Positions 55,664 through 64,000 of a stretch of 64,000 bases of DNA are shown piece after piece. How positions within the stretch are numbered: position 1 is the stretch's first letter; each line of letters begins with the position of its first letter. This stretch comes from Kibdelosporangium persicum (GTDB taxonomy: Bacteria > Actinomycetota > Actinomycetes > Mycobacteriales > Pseudonocardiaceae). The notes under the pieces are model-generated. The model searched no databases, was not told where the DNA came from, and saw only the letters and a list, made by a program, of their open reading frames with translations. Made by a program: the position numbers and the translations under genes. Location of the stretch: contig NZ_JAAATY010000019.1 of assembly GCF_013280595.1 (NCBI RefSeq), forward strand, positions 1-64,000, read 5' to 3'.

Positions 55664-55733
55664 CTTACTTGACGACCGGCTAGCCATTAGCTTACCGTAC
55701 GGCTAGCAAGTAGCTAGCCGGACGGCAAGTAAG
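55664..55733. promoter_or_regulatory. Large dyad operator between tetR and the MFS gene
   Basis: CTTACTTG (55664-55671) pairs with CAAGTAAG (55726-55733), and CCGGCTAGC (55676-55684) with GCTAGCCGG (55713-55721). Both pairs share the centre 55698.5, a 70-base dyad. GGCTAGC also occurs at 55701-55707. Multiple TetR dimers could bind, as with QacR-like regulators. Confidence 0.7.
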
Positions 55734-55751
55734 CATAGCTGGGACGGGACC

Positions 55752-57320
55752 ATGAGCGCACCTTCGACGACCACAGCGCCTCTGACGAAGCGCAAGCAGT
55801 ACACAGTCTTCGCCGGACTGATGATCGGCATCCTGCTGGCCATGCTCGACAACATGATCCTCGGCACCGCCCTGCCGACGATCGTCGGGGACCTGGGTGG
55901 CCTGAACCACTTCGCCTGGGTGGTCACCGCGTACACCCTCGCCTCCGCGGTCTCCACGCCGATCTGGGGCAAGCTGAGCGACCTCTACGGCCGCAAAAGC
56001 ATGTTCATGGCGTCGATCGTGCTGTTCCTGATCGGCTCGGCGCTGGCCGGGACCTCCGGGTCGATGACCGAACTGATCGTGTACCGGGCCGTGCAGGGCC
56101 TCGGCGCGGGCGGCCTGATGGTCGGCGCGATGGCGATCATGGCCGAGATGGTCCCGCCCAGGGAACGCGGCAAGGTGCAGGGCATGTTCGCGGCCATCAT
56201 GCCGGTCGCCATGGTCGGCGGGCCGTTCCTCGGCGGCTTCATCACCGACTACCTGGACTGGCGATGGGCGTTCTACGTCAACCTGCCGCTCGGCATCGCC
56301 GCCCTGCTCGTCGTCGGCGCCACGCTGCACATGCCGAAGCGCACCCGCAAGGCCGTGATCGACTACTGGGGCGCGGGGCTGCTGACGGTCGGCATCAGCT
56401 CGCTCGTGCTGCTCGCGACCTGGGGCGGCACGGAGTACGCCTGGGATTCGTGGCAGATCATCGGTCTCGGTGTGCTGACGGTCACCGCGCTCGCGGCGTT
56501 CGCCTGGGTGGAGAACCGCGTCGCGGAGCCGATCCTGCCGCTGCGGCTGTTCCGGATCCGCAACTTCAGCCTGGCGTCGGCGCTGGCGTTCGTGTCCGGC
56601 TTCGCGATGTTCGGCGCGGTCAGCTTCCTGCCGCAGTACCAGCAGATCGTGCAGGGCGCGTCGGCGACGAACAGCGGACTGTTGCTGCTGCCGATGATGG
56701 CGGGCCTGCTGGTGTGCTCGACCCTGGCGGGCCAGCTGACCAGCCGCACCGGGCACTACCGGACGTTCCCGATCATCGGCATGGGCGTGATGGCGGTCGG
56801 AACGCTGTTGCTGACCCAGCTCGACCTGACCACGAGCTCGTTCACGTCGAGCATGTACATCATCGTGATCGGCGCGGGCCTCGGTCTGCTCATGGGCACG
56901 ACGAACCTGATCGCGCAGAACAGCGTCGAACTGCGTGACCTGGGCGTCGCGACGAGCACGGCGACGTTCGCCCGGAACATCGGCGGTTCGCTGGGTGTCG
57001 CGGTGCTCGGCTCGATCTTCACCAGCCGGATCACCGACTCGATGACCGGCGCGCTCGGCTCCGCGGGATCGCGGCTGACCAGCGCGGGCGGGCAACTGAG
57101 CCCGGACATGATCGAGGGACTGCCCGCGCCGGTGCGGGACGCCTACCTCGGCGGCATGGTCTCCGGGATCCAGAGCATCTTCGTGGTCGCCACGGTGTTC
57201 ATCGCCATCGGCTTCGTGGTCTCGTGGTTCGTGAAGTCCGAGCCGCTGCGGGACTTCACCGTCGCCTCGTCGTCCACTGAGGACGGTGCGGCCAAGCCGG
57301 TCCCGGCACTGGCCGACTGA
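55752..57320 (+). CDS. MFS drug exporter, DHA2 type, 14 helices (522 aa)
   Basis: Motif A is GKLSDLYGRKSMF after helix 2. Helix 5 shows PVAMVGGPFLGGFITDYLDWRWAFYVNLPLGI, the DHA2 signature with DWRWAF. About 14 membrane helices fit the length. Exported compounds of this family include antibiotics, dyes and other cations, driven by the proton gradient. The ATG at 55752 has GGGACGGGACC upstream. It is divergent from the TetR regulator gene. Confidence 0.92.
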   Translation: MSAPSTTTAPLTKRKQYTVFAGLMIGILLAMLDNMILGTALPTIVGDLGGLNHFAWVVTAYTLASAVSTPIWGKLSDLYGRKSMFMASIVLFLIGSALAGTSGSMTELIVYRAVQGLGAGGLMVGAMAIMAEMVPPRERGKVQGMFAAIMPVAMVGGPFLGGFITDYLDWRWAFYVNLPLGIAALLVVGATLHMPKRTRKAVIDYWGAGLLTVGISSLVLLATWGGTEYAWDSWQIIGLGVLTVTALAAFAWVENRVAEPILPLRLFRIRNFSLASALAFVSGFAMFGAVSFLPQYQQIVQGASATNSGLLLLPMMAGLLVCSTLAGQLTSRTGHYRTFPIIGMGVMAVGTLLLTQLDLTTSSFTSSMYIIVIGAGLGLLMGTTNLIAQNSVELRDLGVATSTATFARNIGGSLGVAVLGSIFTSRITDSMTGALGSAGSRLTSAGGQLSPDMIEGLPAPVRDAYLGGMVSGIQSIFVVATVFIAIGFVVSWFVKSEPLRDFTVASSSTEDGAAKPVPALAD

Positions 57321-57333
57321 CGGGGAAAAGAAC

Positions 57334-57365
57334 GTGCGGGCCACCTGTCGGGGGGTGGCCCGCAC
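57334..57365. terminator. Terminator between the MFS gene and gatB
   Basis: Perfect 12-base arms (57334-57345 and 57354-57365) enclose an 8-base loop between convergent genes. Confidence 0.82.
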
Positions 57366-57384
57366 ATCTGTCTGTTCACCTGGG

Positions 57385-58890
57385 TCAGGCGTTGGCGCGT
57401 TCCAGAATCAGTTCCCGGACGCGCTTGGCGTCGGCCTGGCCCTTGGTCGCCTTCATCACCGCACCGACGATCGCGCCCGCCGCGGCGACCTTGCCGCTGC
57501 GGATCTTCTCGAGCACGTCCGGCTGCGCGGCGAGTGCCTCGTCGACCGCGGCGGTCAGCGCCGACTCGTCCGACACCACCTTGAGGTTGCGCTTCTCCAC
57601 GACCTCAGCCGGTTCGCCCTCGCCCGCGAGCACGCCCTCGACCGCCGAGCGGGCCAGCTTGTTCGTCAGCTGACCGGAGGCGACCATCTTGATCACCTCG
57701 GCGACCTGCTTCGGCGTGATCGGCAGGTCCGCCAGTTCCACGCCGCGGCTGTTGGCCTCCTGCGCCAGCTGGCTGACCCACCACGCACGGGCCTCACCCG
57801 GCGACGCGCCCGCGTCCACCGTCGCGGCGATCAGGTCCACCGCGCCCACGTTCAGCAGGTCACGCAGTTCCAGGTCGGTGAGGTTCCACTCGGCCTGGAT
57901 CCGCTTGCGCCGCACCGAAGGCATCTCCGGCAGTGTCTGCCGCAGCTCTTCGACCCACTCGCGGGACGGCGCGATCGGGACCAGGTCGGGCTCCGGGAAG
58001 TACCGGTAGTCCTCGGAAGTCTCCTTGGCCCGTCCCGAGGACGTGCTGCCCGTCGACTCGTCGAAGTGCCGGGTCTCCTGGACGATCCTGCCGCCGGCCT
58101 GGAGCACCGCCGCCTGGCGGGTCATCTCGAAGCGCACCGCCCGTTCCACCGAGCGCAGCGAGTTGACGTTCTTCGTCTCGGTCCGCGTGCCGAACTCCGA
58201 CGCGTCCTTGGCCATCAGGGACACGTTGGCGTCGCAGCGAAGCGAGCCCTGGTCCATCCGGACGTCGGAGACGTCCAAGGCACGCAACAGGTCCCGCAGG
58301 GCCGTCACGTACGCCCGCGCCACTTCCGGTGCGCGGGCGCCGGTCCCGGTGATCGGCTTGGTGACGATCTCGATCAGCGGCACGCCGGCCCGGTTGTAGT
58401 CCAGCAGCGAGTGCTCGGCGCCGTGAATCCGGCCCGTCGCGCCACCCACGTGCAGGGACTTGCCGGTGTCCTCCTCCATGTGTGCGCGCTCGATGTCCAC
58501 GCGCACCACGGTTCCGTCCTCCAGCTCGACGTCCAGCCAGCCGTTGAAGGCGATCGGCTCGTCGTACTGCGAGGTCTGGAAGTTCTTCGGCATGTCCGGG
58601 TAGAAGTAGTTCTTCCGCGCGAACCGGCACCACTCGGCGATCTCACAGTTGAGTGCCAGGCCGATCCGGATCGCCGACGCGACGGCGTTCGCGTTGACCA
58701 CGGGCAGCGCCCCGGGCAGGCCAAGGCAGGTCGGGCAGACCTGCGTGTTGGGCTCCCCGCCGAAGGTGACCGGGCAGCCGCAGAACATCTTCGTGGCGGT
58801 GGACAGCTCGACGTGCACCTCGAGCCCGAGGACGGGGTCGAACTTCGAGATGACCTCGTCGTAGTCCATCAGCTCGGCAGCAGCCGTCAC
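57385..58890 (-). CDS. gatB: Asp-tRNA(Asn)/Glu-tRNA(Gln) amidotransferase subunit B (501 aa)
   Basis: It activates the misacylated Glu-tRNA-Gln (and Asp-tRNA-Asn) with ATP for amidation. The cradle domain shows [34 protein letters not shown] (zinc Cys), [35 protein letters not shown] and [10 protein letters not shown]. The C-terminal YqeY-like tail ends [18 protein letters not shown]. The GTG at 58890 overlaps the stop of the small gene before it (GTGA), so translation is coupled. It is the last gene of the gat cluster. Confidence 0.96.
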   Translation of the reverse strand: MTAAAELMDYDEVISKFDPVLGLEVHVELSTATKMFCGCPVTFGGEPNTQVCPTCLGLPGALPVVNANAVASAIRIGLALNCEIAEWCRFARKNYFYPDMPKNFQTSQYDEPIAFNGWLDVELEDGTVVRVDIERAHMEEDTGKSLHVGGATGRIHGAEHSLLDYNRAGVPLIEIVTKPITGTGARAPEVARAYVTALRDLLRALDVSDVRMDQGSLRCDANVSLMAKDASEFGTRTETKNVNSLRSVERAVRFEMTRQAAVLQAGGRIVQETRHFDESTGSTSSGRAKETSEDYRYFPEPDLVPIAPSREWVEELRQTLPEMPSVRRKRIQAEWNLTDLELRDLLNVGAVDLIAATVDAGASPGEARAWWVSQLAQEANSRGVELADLPITPKQVAEVIKMVASGQLTNKLARSAVEGVLAGEGEPAEVVEKRNLKVVSDESALTAAVDEALAAQPDVLEKIRSGKVAAAGAIVGAVMKATKGQADAKRVRELILERANA

Positions 58891-59084
58891 TTCAGCTCGT
58901 CCTTACGTATGGCGCGGATGGTCAGCAGCACACCCGTGATCGCCACGAGGATGCTGGCGGATGCGTTGACGAGGAGCAGCTTGTCCTTGTCCTTGCGCGC
59001 GTTGCGGAACCCCTGGACCGCGCTCACCGCGCCGAAGACGGAACCGACCAGGCCGAGCAGGCCGCGAACCTTCTTGAAATTCAC
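58887..59084 (-). CDS. Small membrane protein inside the gat operon (65 aa)
   Basis: A basic start (MNFKKVRG) leads into helix 1 ([15 protein letters not shown]), a charged loop [11 protein letters not shown] and helix 2 ([19 protein letters not shown]), ending in basic [11 protein letters not shown] recognise no family. The GTG at 59084 overlaps the gatA stop as GTGA, has GGAGG 7 bases upstream, and its TGA overlaps the gatB start as GTGA. Such 4-base overlaps on both sides strongly argue it is translated together with gatA and gatB. Confidence 0.8.
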   Translation of the reverse strand: MNFKKVRGLLGLVGSVFGAVSAVQGFRNARKDKDKLLLVNASASILVAITGVLLTIRAIRKDELK

Positions 59085-60598
59085 CGTGCCACCTCCAGTT
59101 CGGGCACCCGGTTGATCAACGGGCCGCCGTCGGCTTCGTTGCGTGCCACCTCGTAGGCCGCCGCCACCCGGTACATCCTGGTCTCCTGCAGAGCGGGCGC
59201 CATGATCTGCAGTCCCACCGGAAGCCCGTCGACGCCCGACAGCCTGCTCGGCACGCTCATCGCGGGGTGCCCGGCCAGGCTCGCCGGAATCGTGCAGAGG
59301 TCGGCGAGGTACATGGCCATCGGGTTGTCGGTGCGCTCACCGAGCGGGAACGCCGTGGTCGGCGTGGTCGGCGAGACGAGCACGTCCGCCTTCTCGTACG
59401 CGGCCTCGAAGTCCCGCTTGATCAACGTGCGGACCTTCTGCGCGGAGCCGTAGTAGGCGTCGTAGTAACCCGACGACAGCGCGTACGTGCCGATCATGAT
59501 CCGGCGCTTGACCTCGGGACCGAACCCGGCGTCACGGGTCAGCGACATGACCTCCTCGGCGCTGCGCTCACCGTTGTCGCCGACGCGGATGCCGTAGCGC
59601 ATCGCGTCGAACCGAGCCAGGTTGGACGAGCACTCGCTCGGCGCGATCAGGTAGTACGCCGACAGCGCGTACTTGAAGTGCGGGCACGAGACCTCGACGA
59701 TCTCCGCGCCCAACGACCGCAACCGCTCGACGGCCTCGTTGAACGAGACCATCACGCCCGGCTCGTAGCCGTCGCCGGAGAACTCCTTGACCACACCGAT
59801 CTTGAGGCCACGCAGGTCGCCGATCGAACCCTCACGGACCGCCTGGACGACCGCGGGCACCGGCTCGTCGATGGACGTGGCGTCCAGCGGGTCGTGCCCG
59901 CCGATCACCTCGTGCAGCAGAGCCGCGTCCATCACCGTGCGCGCACACGGCCCGGCCTGGTCGAGCGACGAGGAGAACGCCACGAGCCCGTACCGCGAGA
60001 CACCGCCGTAGGTCGGCTTCACACCGACCGTGCCAGTGACCGCGCCCGGCTGACGGATCGAGCCGCCGGTGTCGGTACCGATCGCGAGCGGCGCCTCGAA
60101 CGCGGCGAGCGCCGCCGACGAGCCACCGCCGGAGCCGCCGGGGATCCGGTCGAGGTCCCACGGGTTGCGGGTCGGGCCGTAGGCGGAGTTCTCGGTGGAC
60201 GAGCCCATCGCGAACTCGTCCATGTTGGTCTTGCCGAGGATCACGATGCCGGCTTCCAGCATCTTCGTGGTGATCGTCGCGTCGTACGGCGGGTGCCAGC
60301 CCTCAAGCATCTTCGAGCCGCAGGTCGTCGGCGCGCCCTGCATCGTCACGACGTCCTTGAGCGCGAGCGGCACACCGGCCAGCGGGGAGGCGGGCTGGTT
60401 GCCCGCGGCCACGTCCTCGTCGACCGCGCGCGCCTGAGCCAGCGCGCTCTCGGCGCTGACGTGCAGGAACGCGTGGACCGCCGGGTCGACGTCGGCGATC
60501 CGGTCGAGGTGGGCCTGGGCGACCTCGACCGCCGAGACCTCCTTGGCCTGGATCTTCGCGGCCAGTTCGGCCGCGGTCAGCCGGGTGAGTTCACTCAC
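59081..60598 (-). CDS. gatA: Glu-tRNA(Gln) amidotransferase subunit A (505 aa)
   Basis: It is the glutaminase/amidase subunit that frees ammonia from Gln. The amidase-signature catalytic set is present: Lys81 in [11 protein letters not shown], the [13 protein letters not shown] loop with the cis-Ser, and Ser in [13 protein letters not shown]. It begins with a GTG overlapping the gatC stop (GTGA) and ends overlapping the small membrane-protein gene. The order gatC-gatA is universal; gatB is separated here only by that small gene. Confidence 0.96.
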   Translation of the reverse strand: MSELTRLTAAELAAKIQAKEVSAVEVAQAHLDRIADVDPAVHAFLHVSAESALAQARAVDEDVAAGNQPASPLAGVPLALKDVVTMQGAPTTCGSKMLEGWHPPYDATITTKMLEAGIVILGKTNMDEFAMGSSTENSAYGPTRNPWDLDRIPGGSGGGSSAALAAFEAPLAIGTDTGGSIRQPGAVTGTVGVKPTYGGVSRYGLVAFSSSLDQAGPCARTVMDAALLHEVIGGHDPLDATSIDEPVPAVVQAVREGSIGDLRGLKIGVVKEFSGDGYEPGVMVSFNEAVERLRSLGAEIVEVSCPHFKYALSAYYLIAPSECSSNLARFDAMRYGIRVGDNGERSAEEVMSLTRDAGFGPEVKRRIMIGTYALSSGYYDAYYGSAQKVRTLIKRDFEAAYEKADVLVSPTTPTTAFPLGERTDNPMAMYLADLCTIPASLAGHPAMSVPSRLSGVDGLPVGLQIMAPALQETRMYRVAAAYEVARNEADGGPLINRVPELEVAR

Positions 60599-60894
60599 TG
60601 TTCTTCTCCCAGGATGCGGGGCACGCGGAACCGTCCGTCCTCGGCCGCGGGGGCGCCGGACAGCGCCTGCTGCTGGGTCAGCCCCGGGCGGACGACGTCG
60701 TCGCGGAAGACGTTGGTCAGCGGCACGGCGTGCGAGGTCGGCGGCACGTCGTCGGCGGCGACCTCGGTCACCTGGGCCACCGACTGCAGGATGATGTCGA
60801 GCTGGCCGGCGAACTTGTCCAGCTCTTGCTCGGTCACCGCGAGCCGGGCCAGCCGGGCGAGATGCGCGACCTCGTCGCGGGAGATGGTTGGCAC
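60595..60894 (-). CDS. gatC: Glu-tRNA(Gln) amidotransferase subunit C (99 aa)
   Basis: A small belt protein that stabilises GatA on GatB, with [22 protein letters not shown] and [17 protein letters not shown], and the C-terminal [14 protein letters not shown] and GRFRVPRIL typical of GatC. The GTG at 60894 gives the expected length; a much longer frame to 61479 runs through the divergent ACT gene and is not used. GGGGG lies about 9 bases upstream. TGTAAT at 60913-60918 (minus strand) may be the -10 of the gat operon. Confidence 0.94.
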   Translation of the reverse strand: MPTISRDEVAHLARLARLAVTEQELDKFAGQLDIILQSVAQVTEVAADDVPPTSHAVPLTNVFRDDVVRPGLTQQQALSGAPAAEDGRFRVPRILGEEQ

Positions 60895-61110
60895 TCCACG
60901 AACCCCCGGGGGATTACATTTCATTCTGGGACCTGGTGAGTCTATGGCGAGGGTTGACCGGGGCCCGAACGGGTTATCCGCCGAGACGTTGTTCTTAACC
61001 CAGACGACCCGGACGCCTACTCCTGGGGGTACGCGCCCATCTGCGACAATCGGCGCCCGGCAGCAGGTGCGGACGGCAAGGTTCCGCGCACGACGCAGGA
61101 GGCGTTCGCC

Positions 61111-61764
61111 TTGTCCTTCCTGATCCGGGTGCAACTCCCGGACAGCCCGGGAACACTGGGCGCGGTGGCGTCCGCGCTCGGCAAGATCGGCGCCGACATC
61201 CTCAGCGTCGACGTGGTCGAACGTGGTTCCGGGGTCGCCGTGGACGACCTGGTCGTCGAGCTGCCGTCCGGACGGCTGCCGGACATGCTGATCACCGCGG
61301 CCGAGTCGATCGAGGGCGTGGAAGTCGACGCCGTCCGGCCGTACGCGGGCGTGCTCGACACCCACCGTGAGCTGGAACTGGTCGAGGAAGTGGCGGCCGA
61401 GCCCAAGGACGGCCTGATCACGTTCACCGAGGGCGTCCCCAAGATCATCCGGGCGGGCTGGGCGGTGGTGATCCAGCACGACGCGAGCGGCACGCAGCCG
61501 TTGGCGGCCAGCCCGGCGGCGCCCGAGATCCTCACCATCGAGCTGCCGTTCATGCCGCTGGCCAAGGCGACCGTGCTGGACGGCGAGGAGCCGTGGGTCC
61601 CGGAGACCTGGCGGGAACTGGGCACCGAGCTCGCCGCGACGCCGTTGGGCAAGCCGGACCGGGTGCTACTGGTCGGCCGCCCTGGCGGGCCGATGTTCCG
61701 CGCCGCCGAGGTCGCGCGCCTGGCCCACCTGGCCGGGATCATCGCGGTCGTGCTGGACGGCTAG
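61111..61764 (+). CDS. ACT-domain protein (217 aa)
   Basis: An N-terminal ACT domain ([35 protein letters not shown]) binds small ligands such as amino acids; the remaining 140 residues ([41 protein letters not shown]) lack a known domain. From memory it matches Rv3013, also divergent from gatC. The start is a TTG at 61111, decided by AGGAGG about 9 bases upstream. GACAAT near 61044 may be its -10. The 3' end overlaps the convergent glycosyltransferase gene by 99 bases. Confidence 0.88.
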   Translation: MSFLIRVQLPDSPGTLGAVASALGKIGADILSVDVVERGSGVAVDDLVVELPSGRLPDMLITAAESIEGVEVDAVRPYAGVLDTHRELELVEEVAAEPKDGLITFTEGVPKIIRAGWAVVIQHDASGTQPLAASPAAPEILTIELPFMPLAKATVLDGEEPWVPETWRELGTELAATPLGKPDRVLLVGRPGGPMFRAAEVARLAHLAGIIAVVLDG

Positions 61765-62826
61765 CGCGTACCAGTACGTCAGCAGCACGAAGCAGTACAG
61801 CGACTGGCCGGCCTTGTCGACCAGCGAGTCGCCGTGCCAGAGGTGCAATCCCCACTCCACGCCGATCAAGGGCAGCGTCACCATCAACGCGGTCGTAGCG
61901 GACCGGCGGCGCCGCAACACCACGTACACGCCGGGGAAACACAACACCAGGTAGTTGTGCCAGGCCACCGGTGACAGCAGCAGTGTCGCGGCGGTCACGG
62001 CCCACAGCGCGATGTCCGGATCGTGCCGGACCTTCCGGAGTGTGTAGATCAGCAAGGCGCCGGCCACGACGAACCCGAGCCACGCGGGCCCGCCGAACCT
62101 GGCGACGAGGCTGGGCAGGGACGCGTTGTCGCCGAACGTGCTGAGCTGTTCGATCCTGAGCACTTGCAGCCAGCGCACCGTGTTCTCCGGGCCCGCGGCC
62201 AGGCCGGCGATCGTCGCTGCCGCCACGGCGGCGGCCGCGGCCAGCATCGTGTGCCGTTGACGTCGCACGACGGGCAGAAGCAGGATCGGCGCCAGCGTCG
62301 GCTTGATCGCGACGACCAGGCCGAGAGCAACACCCGCGAGCACCAGCCTGTCCCGTTTCCCCCCGACCCACGCCACCGCGAGACCCAGCACGAGCAGGCC
62401 GTAAACCTGACCGAGCGCGACCGTGCCCATCAGCGGCGACGAAAGCACAAAAGCGGCGGAGAGCAGCCACTTCGCCCGGCGCGAGACGGGCAGCTCACGG
62501 GCCACAAGCAGACCGGCGGACACGATGAACGCCGCGGTGAGCACGCCGAACAGCCGATACGCGGTCAGCGGCCCGAGGAACCCGAACGGCGCCAGGAGAA
62601 CCGTCCAGAACGGCGGATTGAGGTTGGGTAGCTTGGCGCCGGTGTCGTAGATCGAGTCACCGTGCAGCAGGGCTACCGCGGAGCGGTGGAATGTGTCGAA
62701 GTCCGCGTGCCAGCCCATGTCCGTGGACAGCACCCTGTCGACGTTGGCACTGCCGTGGGCGACGAGCAGCCACAGCGTCACACCCACTGCCGCCGCTGCA
62801 CCAAGCCATGTCCCGACACGCCCCAC
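61666..62826 (-). CDS. GT87-like polyprenol-dependent glycosyltransferase (386 aa)
   Basis: A membrane protein with nine or more helices and the GT-C/DUF2029 features: the loop DMGWHADFDTFHRSAVALLHGDSIYD after helix 1, then LNPPFWTVLLAPF and AIKPTLAPILLLPV. Family members use polyprenyl-phosphate-mannose to add mannose to lipoglycans outside the membrane; the sugar here is inferred. The tail of about 30 residues (from AVQHDRDD) is charged and is encoded opposite the ACT gene, unusual for the family. The GTG at 62826 gives a natural start. Confidence 0.8.
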   Translation of the reverse strand: MGRVGTWLGAAAAVGVTLWLLVAHGSANVDRVLSTDMGWHADFDTFHRSAVALLHGDSIYDTGAKLPNLNPPFWTVLLAPFGFLGPLTAYRLFGVLTAAFIVSAGLLVARELPVSRRAKWLLSAAFVLSSPLMGTVALGQVYGLLVLGLAVAWVGGKRDRLVLAGVALGLVVAIKPTLAPILLLPVVRRQRHTMLAAAAAVAAATIAGLAAGPENTVRWLQVLRIEQLSTFGDNASLPSLVARFGGPAWLGFVVAGALLIYTLRKVRHDPDIALWAVTAATLLLSPVAWHNYLVLCFPGVYVVLRRRRSATTALMVTLPLIGVEWGLHLWHGDSLVDKAGQSLYCFVLLTYWYALAVQHDRDDPGQVGQARDLGGAEHRPARAADQ

Positions 62827-62898
62827 GCGTGCAGGCTAACCGGTCACGAAATGACGGTGACGTTCTCGTGCCCGCGCGCAGGACGAAAGAGGCGCTGA

Positions 62899-62934
62899 CG
62901 CGAGGCTGCTGGGCTTGCGCCCAACAGCCTCGCG
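62899..62934. terminator. Terminator of the acyl-CoA dehydrogenase gene
   Basis: Arms 62899-62914 and 62919-62934 pair over 16 bases with one G-U around loop TTGC. It is 7 bases past the stop at 62941 and may also stop transcription from other strands. Confidence 0.8.
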
Positions 62935-62940
62935 GTTACG

Positions 62941-64000
62941 TCAGCGGGTGTACTTCGCCAGTTCCCGCCGGGCCAGTGAGCGCTTGTGCACCTCGTCCGG
63001 TCCGTCGGCCAGTCGCAGGGTCCGGGCGTGTGCCCACAGCGACGCCAGGGGCGTGTCCTGGCTGACGCCGCCCGCTCCGTGGGCTTGGATCGCCTTGTCG
63101 AGGATCCATTCCACCTGGATCGGCGTGGCGATCTTGATCGACTGGATTTCGGTGTGCGCGCCCTGGTTGCCGACGGTGTCCATCAGCCACGCCGTCTTCA
63201 GGACGAGAAGCCGCAACTGCTCCACGCGGACCCGTGCCTCCGCGATCCAGTCCTGCACGACGCCTTGCTGTGCGATGGGTTTGCCGAATGCCGTGCGGGA
63301 CACGGTTCGCTTGCACATCAGCTCGATCGCGCGTTCGGCCATGCCGATCAGGCGCATGCAGTGGTGGATCCGGCCGGGGCCGAGGCGGGCCTGGGCGATC
63401 GCGAAGCCGCCGCCCTCCTCGCCGATCAGGTTCTCCGCCGGCACGCGCACGTCGTCGAACTCGATCTCGGCGTGACCGCCGTGATCGCCGTCGGTGTAAC
63501 CGAAGACGTGCATGCCGCGCTTGATCGTCATGCCGGGCGTGTCCCGTGGCACGAGGATCATGCTCTGCTGGCGATGGGGTTCGCCGTCGGGATCGGTCTT
63601 GCCCATCACGATGAAGATCTGGCAGCGCGGGTTCATCGCGCCCGAGATGAACCACTTGCGGCCGTTGATCACGTAGTCGCCGCCGTCCCGGGTGATGCGG
63701 GTGGCGATGTTGCGGGCGTCGGAGGACGCCACGTCCGGCTCGGTCATCGCGAACGCCGAACGGATCTCGCCCTCCAGCAACGGGTGCAGCCACTGCTTGC
63801 GCTGCTGCTCGGTGCCGAACATCGCGAGCACTTCCATGTTGCCGGTGTCCGGCGCCGCGCAGTTCAGCGCGGCCGGTGCCAGGTGCGGGCTGCGGCCGGT
63901 GATCTCCGCGAGCGGCGCGTACTGCAGGTTCGTCAGGCCCGCGCCGTGCTCACCGGGCAGGAAGAAGTTCCACAGGCCGCGCTCGCGCGCCTCCCGCTTC
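62941..64000 (-). CDS. Acyl-CoA dehydrogenase, C-terminal part, cut by the window edge
   Basis: The frame stays open to base 64000, so the N-terminus lies outside. Visible are [47 protein letters not shown] (FAD-binding start), [33 protein letters not shown] and [19 protein letters not shown] (C-terminal helices). The family oxidises acyl-CoA to enoyl-CoA using FAD. The catalytic base cannot be assigned with certainty. It is similar to the FadE group of mycobacterial enzymes. Confidence 0.92.
   Translation of the reverse strand, partial: KREARERGLWNFFLPGEHGAGLTNLQYAPLAEITGRSPHLAPAALNCAAPDTGNMEVLAMFGTEQQRKQWLHPLLEGEIRSAFAMTEPDVASSDARNIATRITRDGGDYVINGRKWFISGAMNPRCQIFIVMGKTDPDGEPHRQQSMILVPRDTPGMTIKRGMHVFGYTDGDHGGHAEIEFDDVRVPAENLIGEEGGGFAIAQARLGPGRIHHCMRLIGMAERAIELMCKRTVSRTAFGKPIAQQGVVQDWIAEARVRVEQLRLLVLKTAWLMDTVGNQGAHTEIQSIKIATPIQVEWILDKAIQAHGAGGVSQDTPLASLWAHARTLRLADGPDEVHKRSLARRELAKYTR

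Noticed and set aside
59267-61123. 618-codon plus-strand frame opposite gatA and gatC
   Set aside because: Shadow of the amidotransferase genes, very rich in Arg, His and Asp with no family motif.

Overview
The window is chromosomal DNA of a high-GC actinomycete, most likely of the order Pseudonocardiales (an inference, not a species call). Codons end in G or C, GTG and TTG starts are frequent, several genes look leaderless, and the F420 gene cofC, an MSMEG/Rv-type mutT1 and NdgR-type regulation of leuCD are present. From memory, the backbone follows Mycobacterium tuberculosis Rv2974c-Rv3013: fakA, ung, thiL, DUF3515, ddl, gpsA, fbiD/cofC, ppk1, mutT1, hup, leuD, leuC, IclR, gltX, leuB, serA, ilvC, ilvN, ilvB, cfp6, doxX, lppZ, gatB, gatA, gatC and an ACT protein. 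That conserved order supports many of the calls.

Layout. 1-8 kb: an edge repeat, then fakA, rpmB, a HAD phosphatase, ung, a gamma-carbonic-anhydrase-like protein, thiL, a stand-alone Lrp ligand domain, DUF3515 and ddl. 7-16 kb: a MocR regulator divergent from a flavoprotein, cysteine dioxygenase with an upstream leader peptide, gpsA-plsC, cofC, ppk1 and mutT1. 16-20 kb: hup, leuD-leuC and a divergent IclR regulator. 20-23 kb: a structured non-coding stretch, tRNA-Glu, tRNA-Gln, a HAD protein and gltX. 23-28 kb: a FAD monooxygenase, an FAH-family protein, a Tat-exported protein and cimA behind an isoleucine-rich attenuator. 27.9-34.9 kb: an accessory block (lipoprotein; HTH-NTPase-WD40 giant; DUF397; Scr1-type HTH regulator with palindromic operators; membrane protein and partner). 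34.9-47.6 kb: leuB, subtilase, serA, a second DUF397, ilvC-ilvN-ilvB with an attenuator, a PH-domain protein and ilvD. 47.7-57.3 kb: MMPL/MarR, two 2-hydroxyacid dehydrogenases, DoxX, an alpha/beta hydrolase, an LppZ-like lipoprotein and TetR/MFS. 57.4-64 kb: gatC-gatA-small membrane protein-gatB, an ACT protein, a GT87-like glycosyltransferase and a truncated acyl-CoA dehydrogenase.

Two physiological themes stand out. First, branched-chain amino acid synthesis is nearly complete: cimA with leuCD and leuB can make 2-ketobutyrate from pyruvate, and ilvBN, ilvC and ilvD then make isoleucine and valine. Control appears layered, with an IclR regulator at leuCD and separate peptide attenuators at ilvB and cimA. 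Second, gltX, tRNA-Glu, tRNA-Gln and gatCAB together supply indirect Gln-tRNA synthesis. The least explained parts are the 27.9-34.9 kb block, the small membrane protein inside gatCAB, and a family of palindromes sharing a TAGAA centre.
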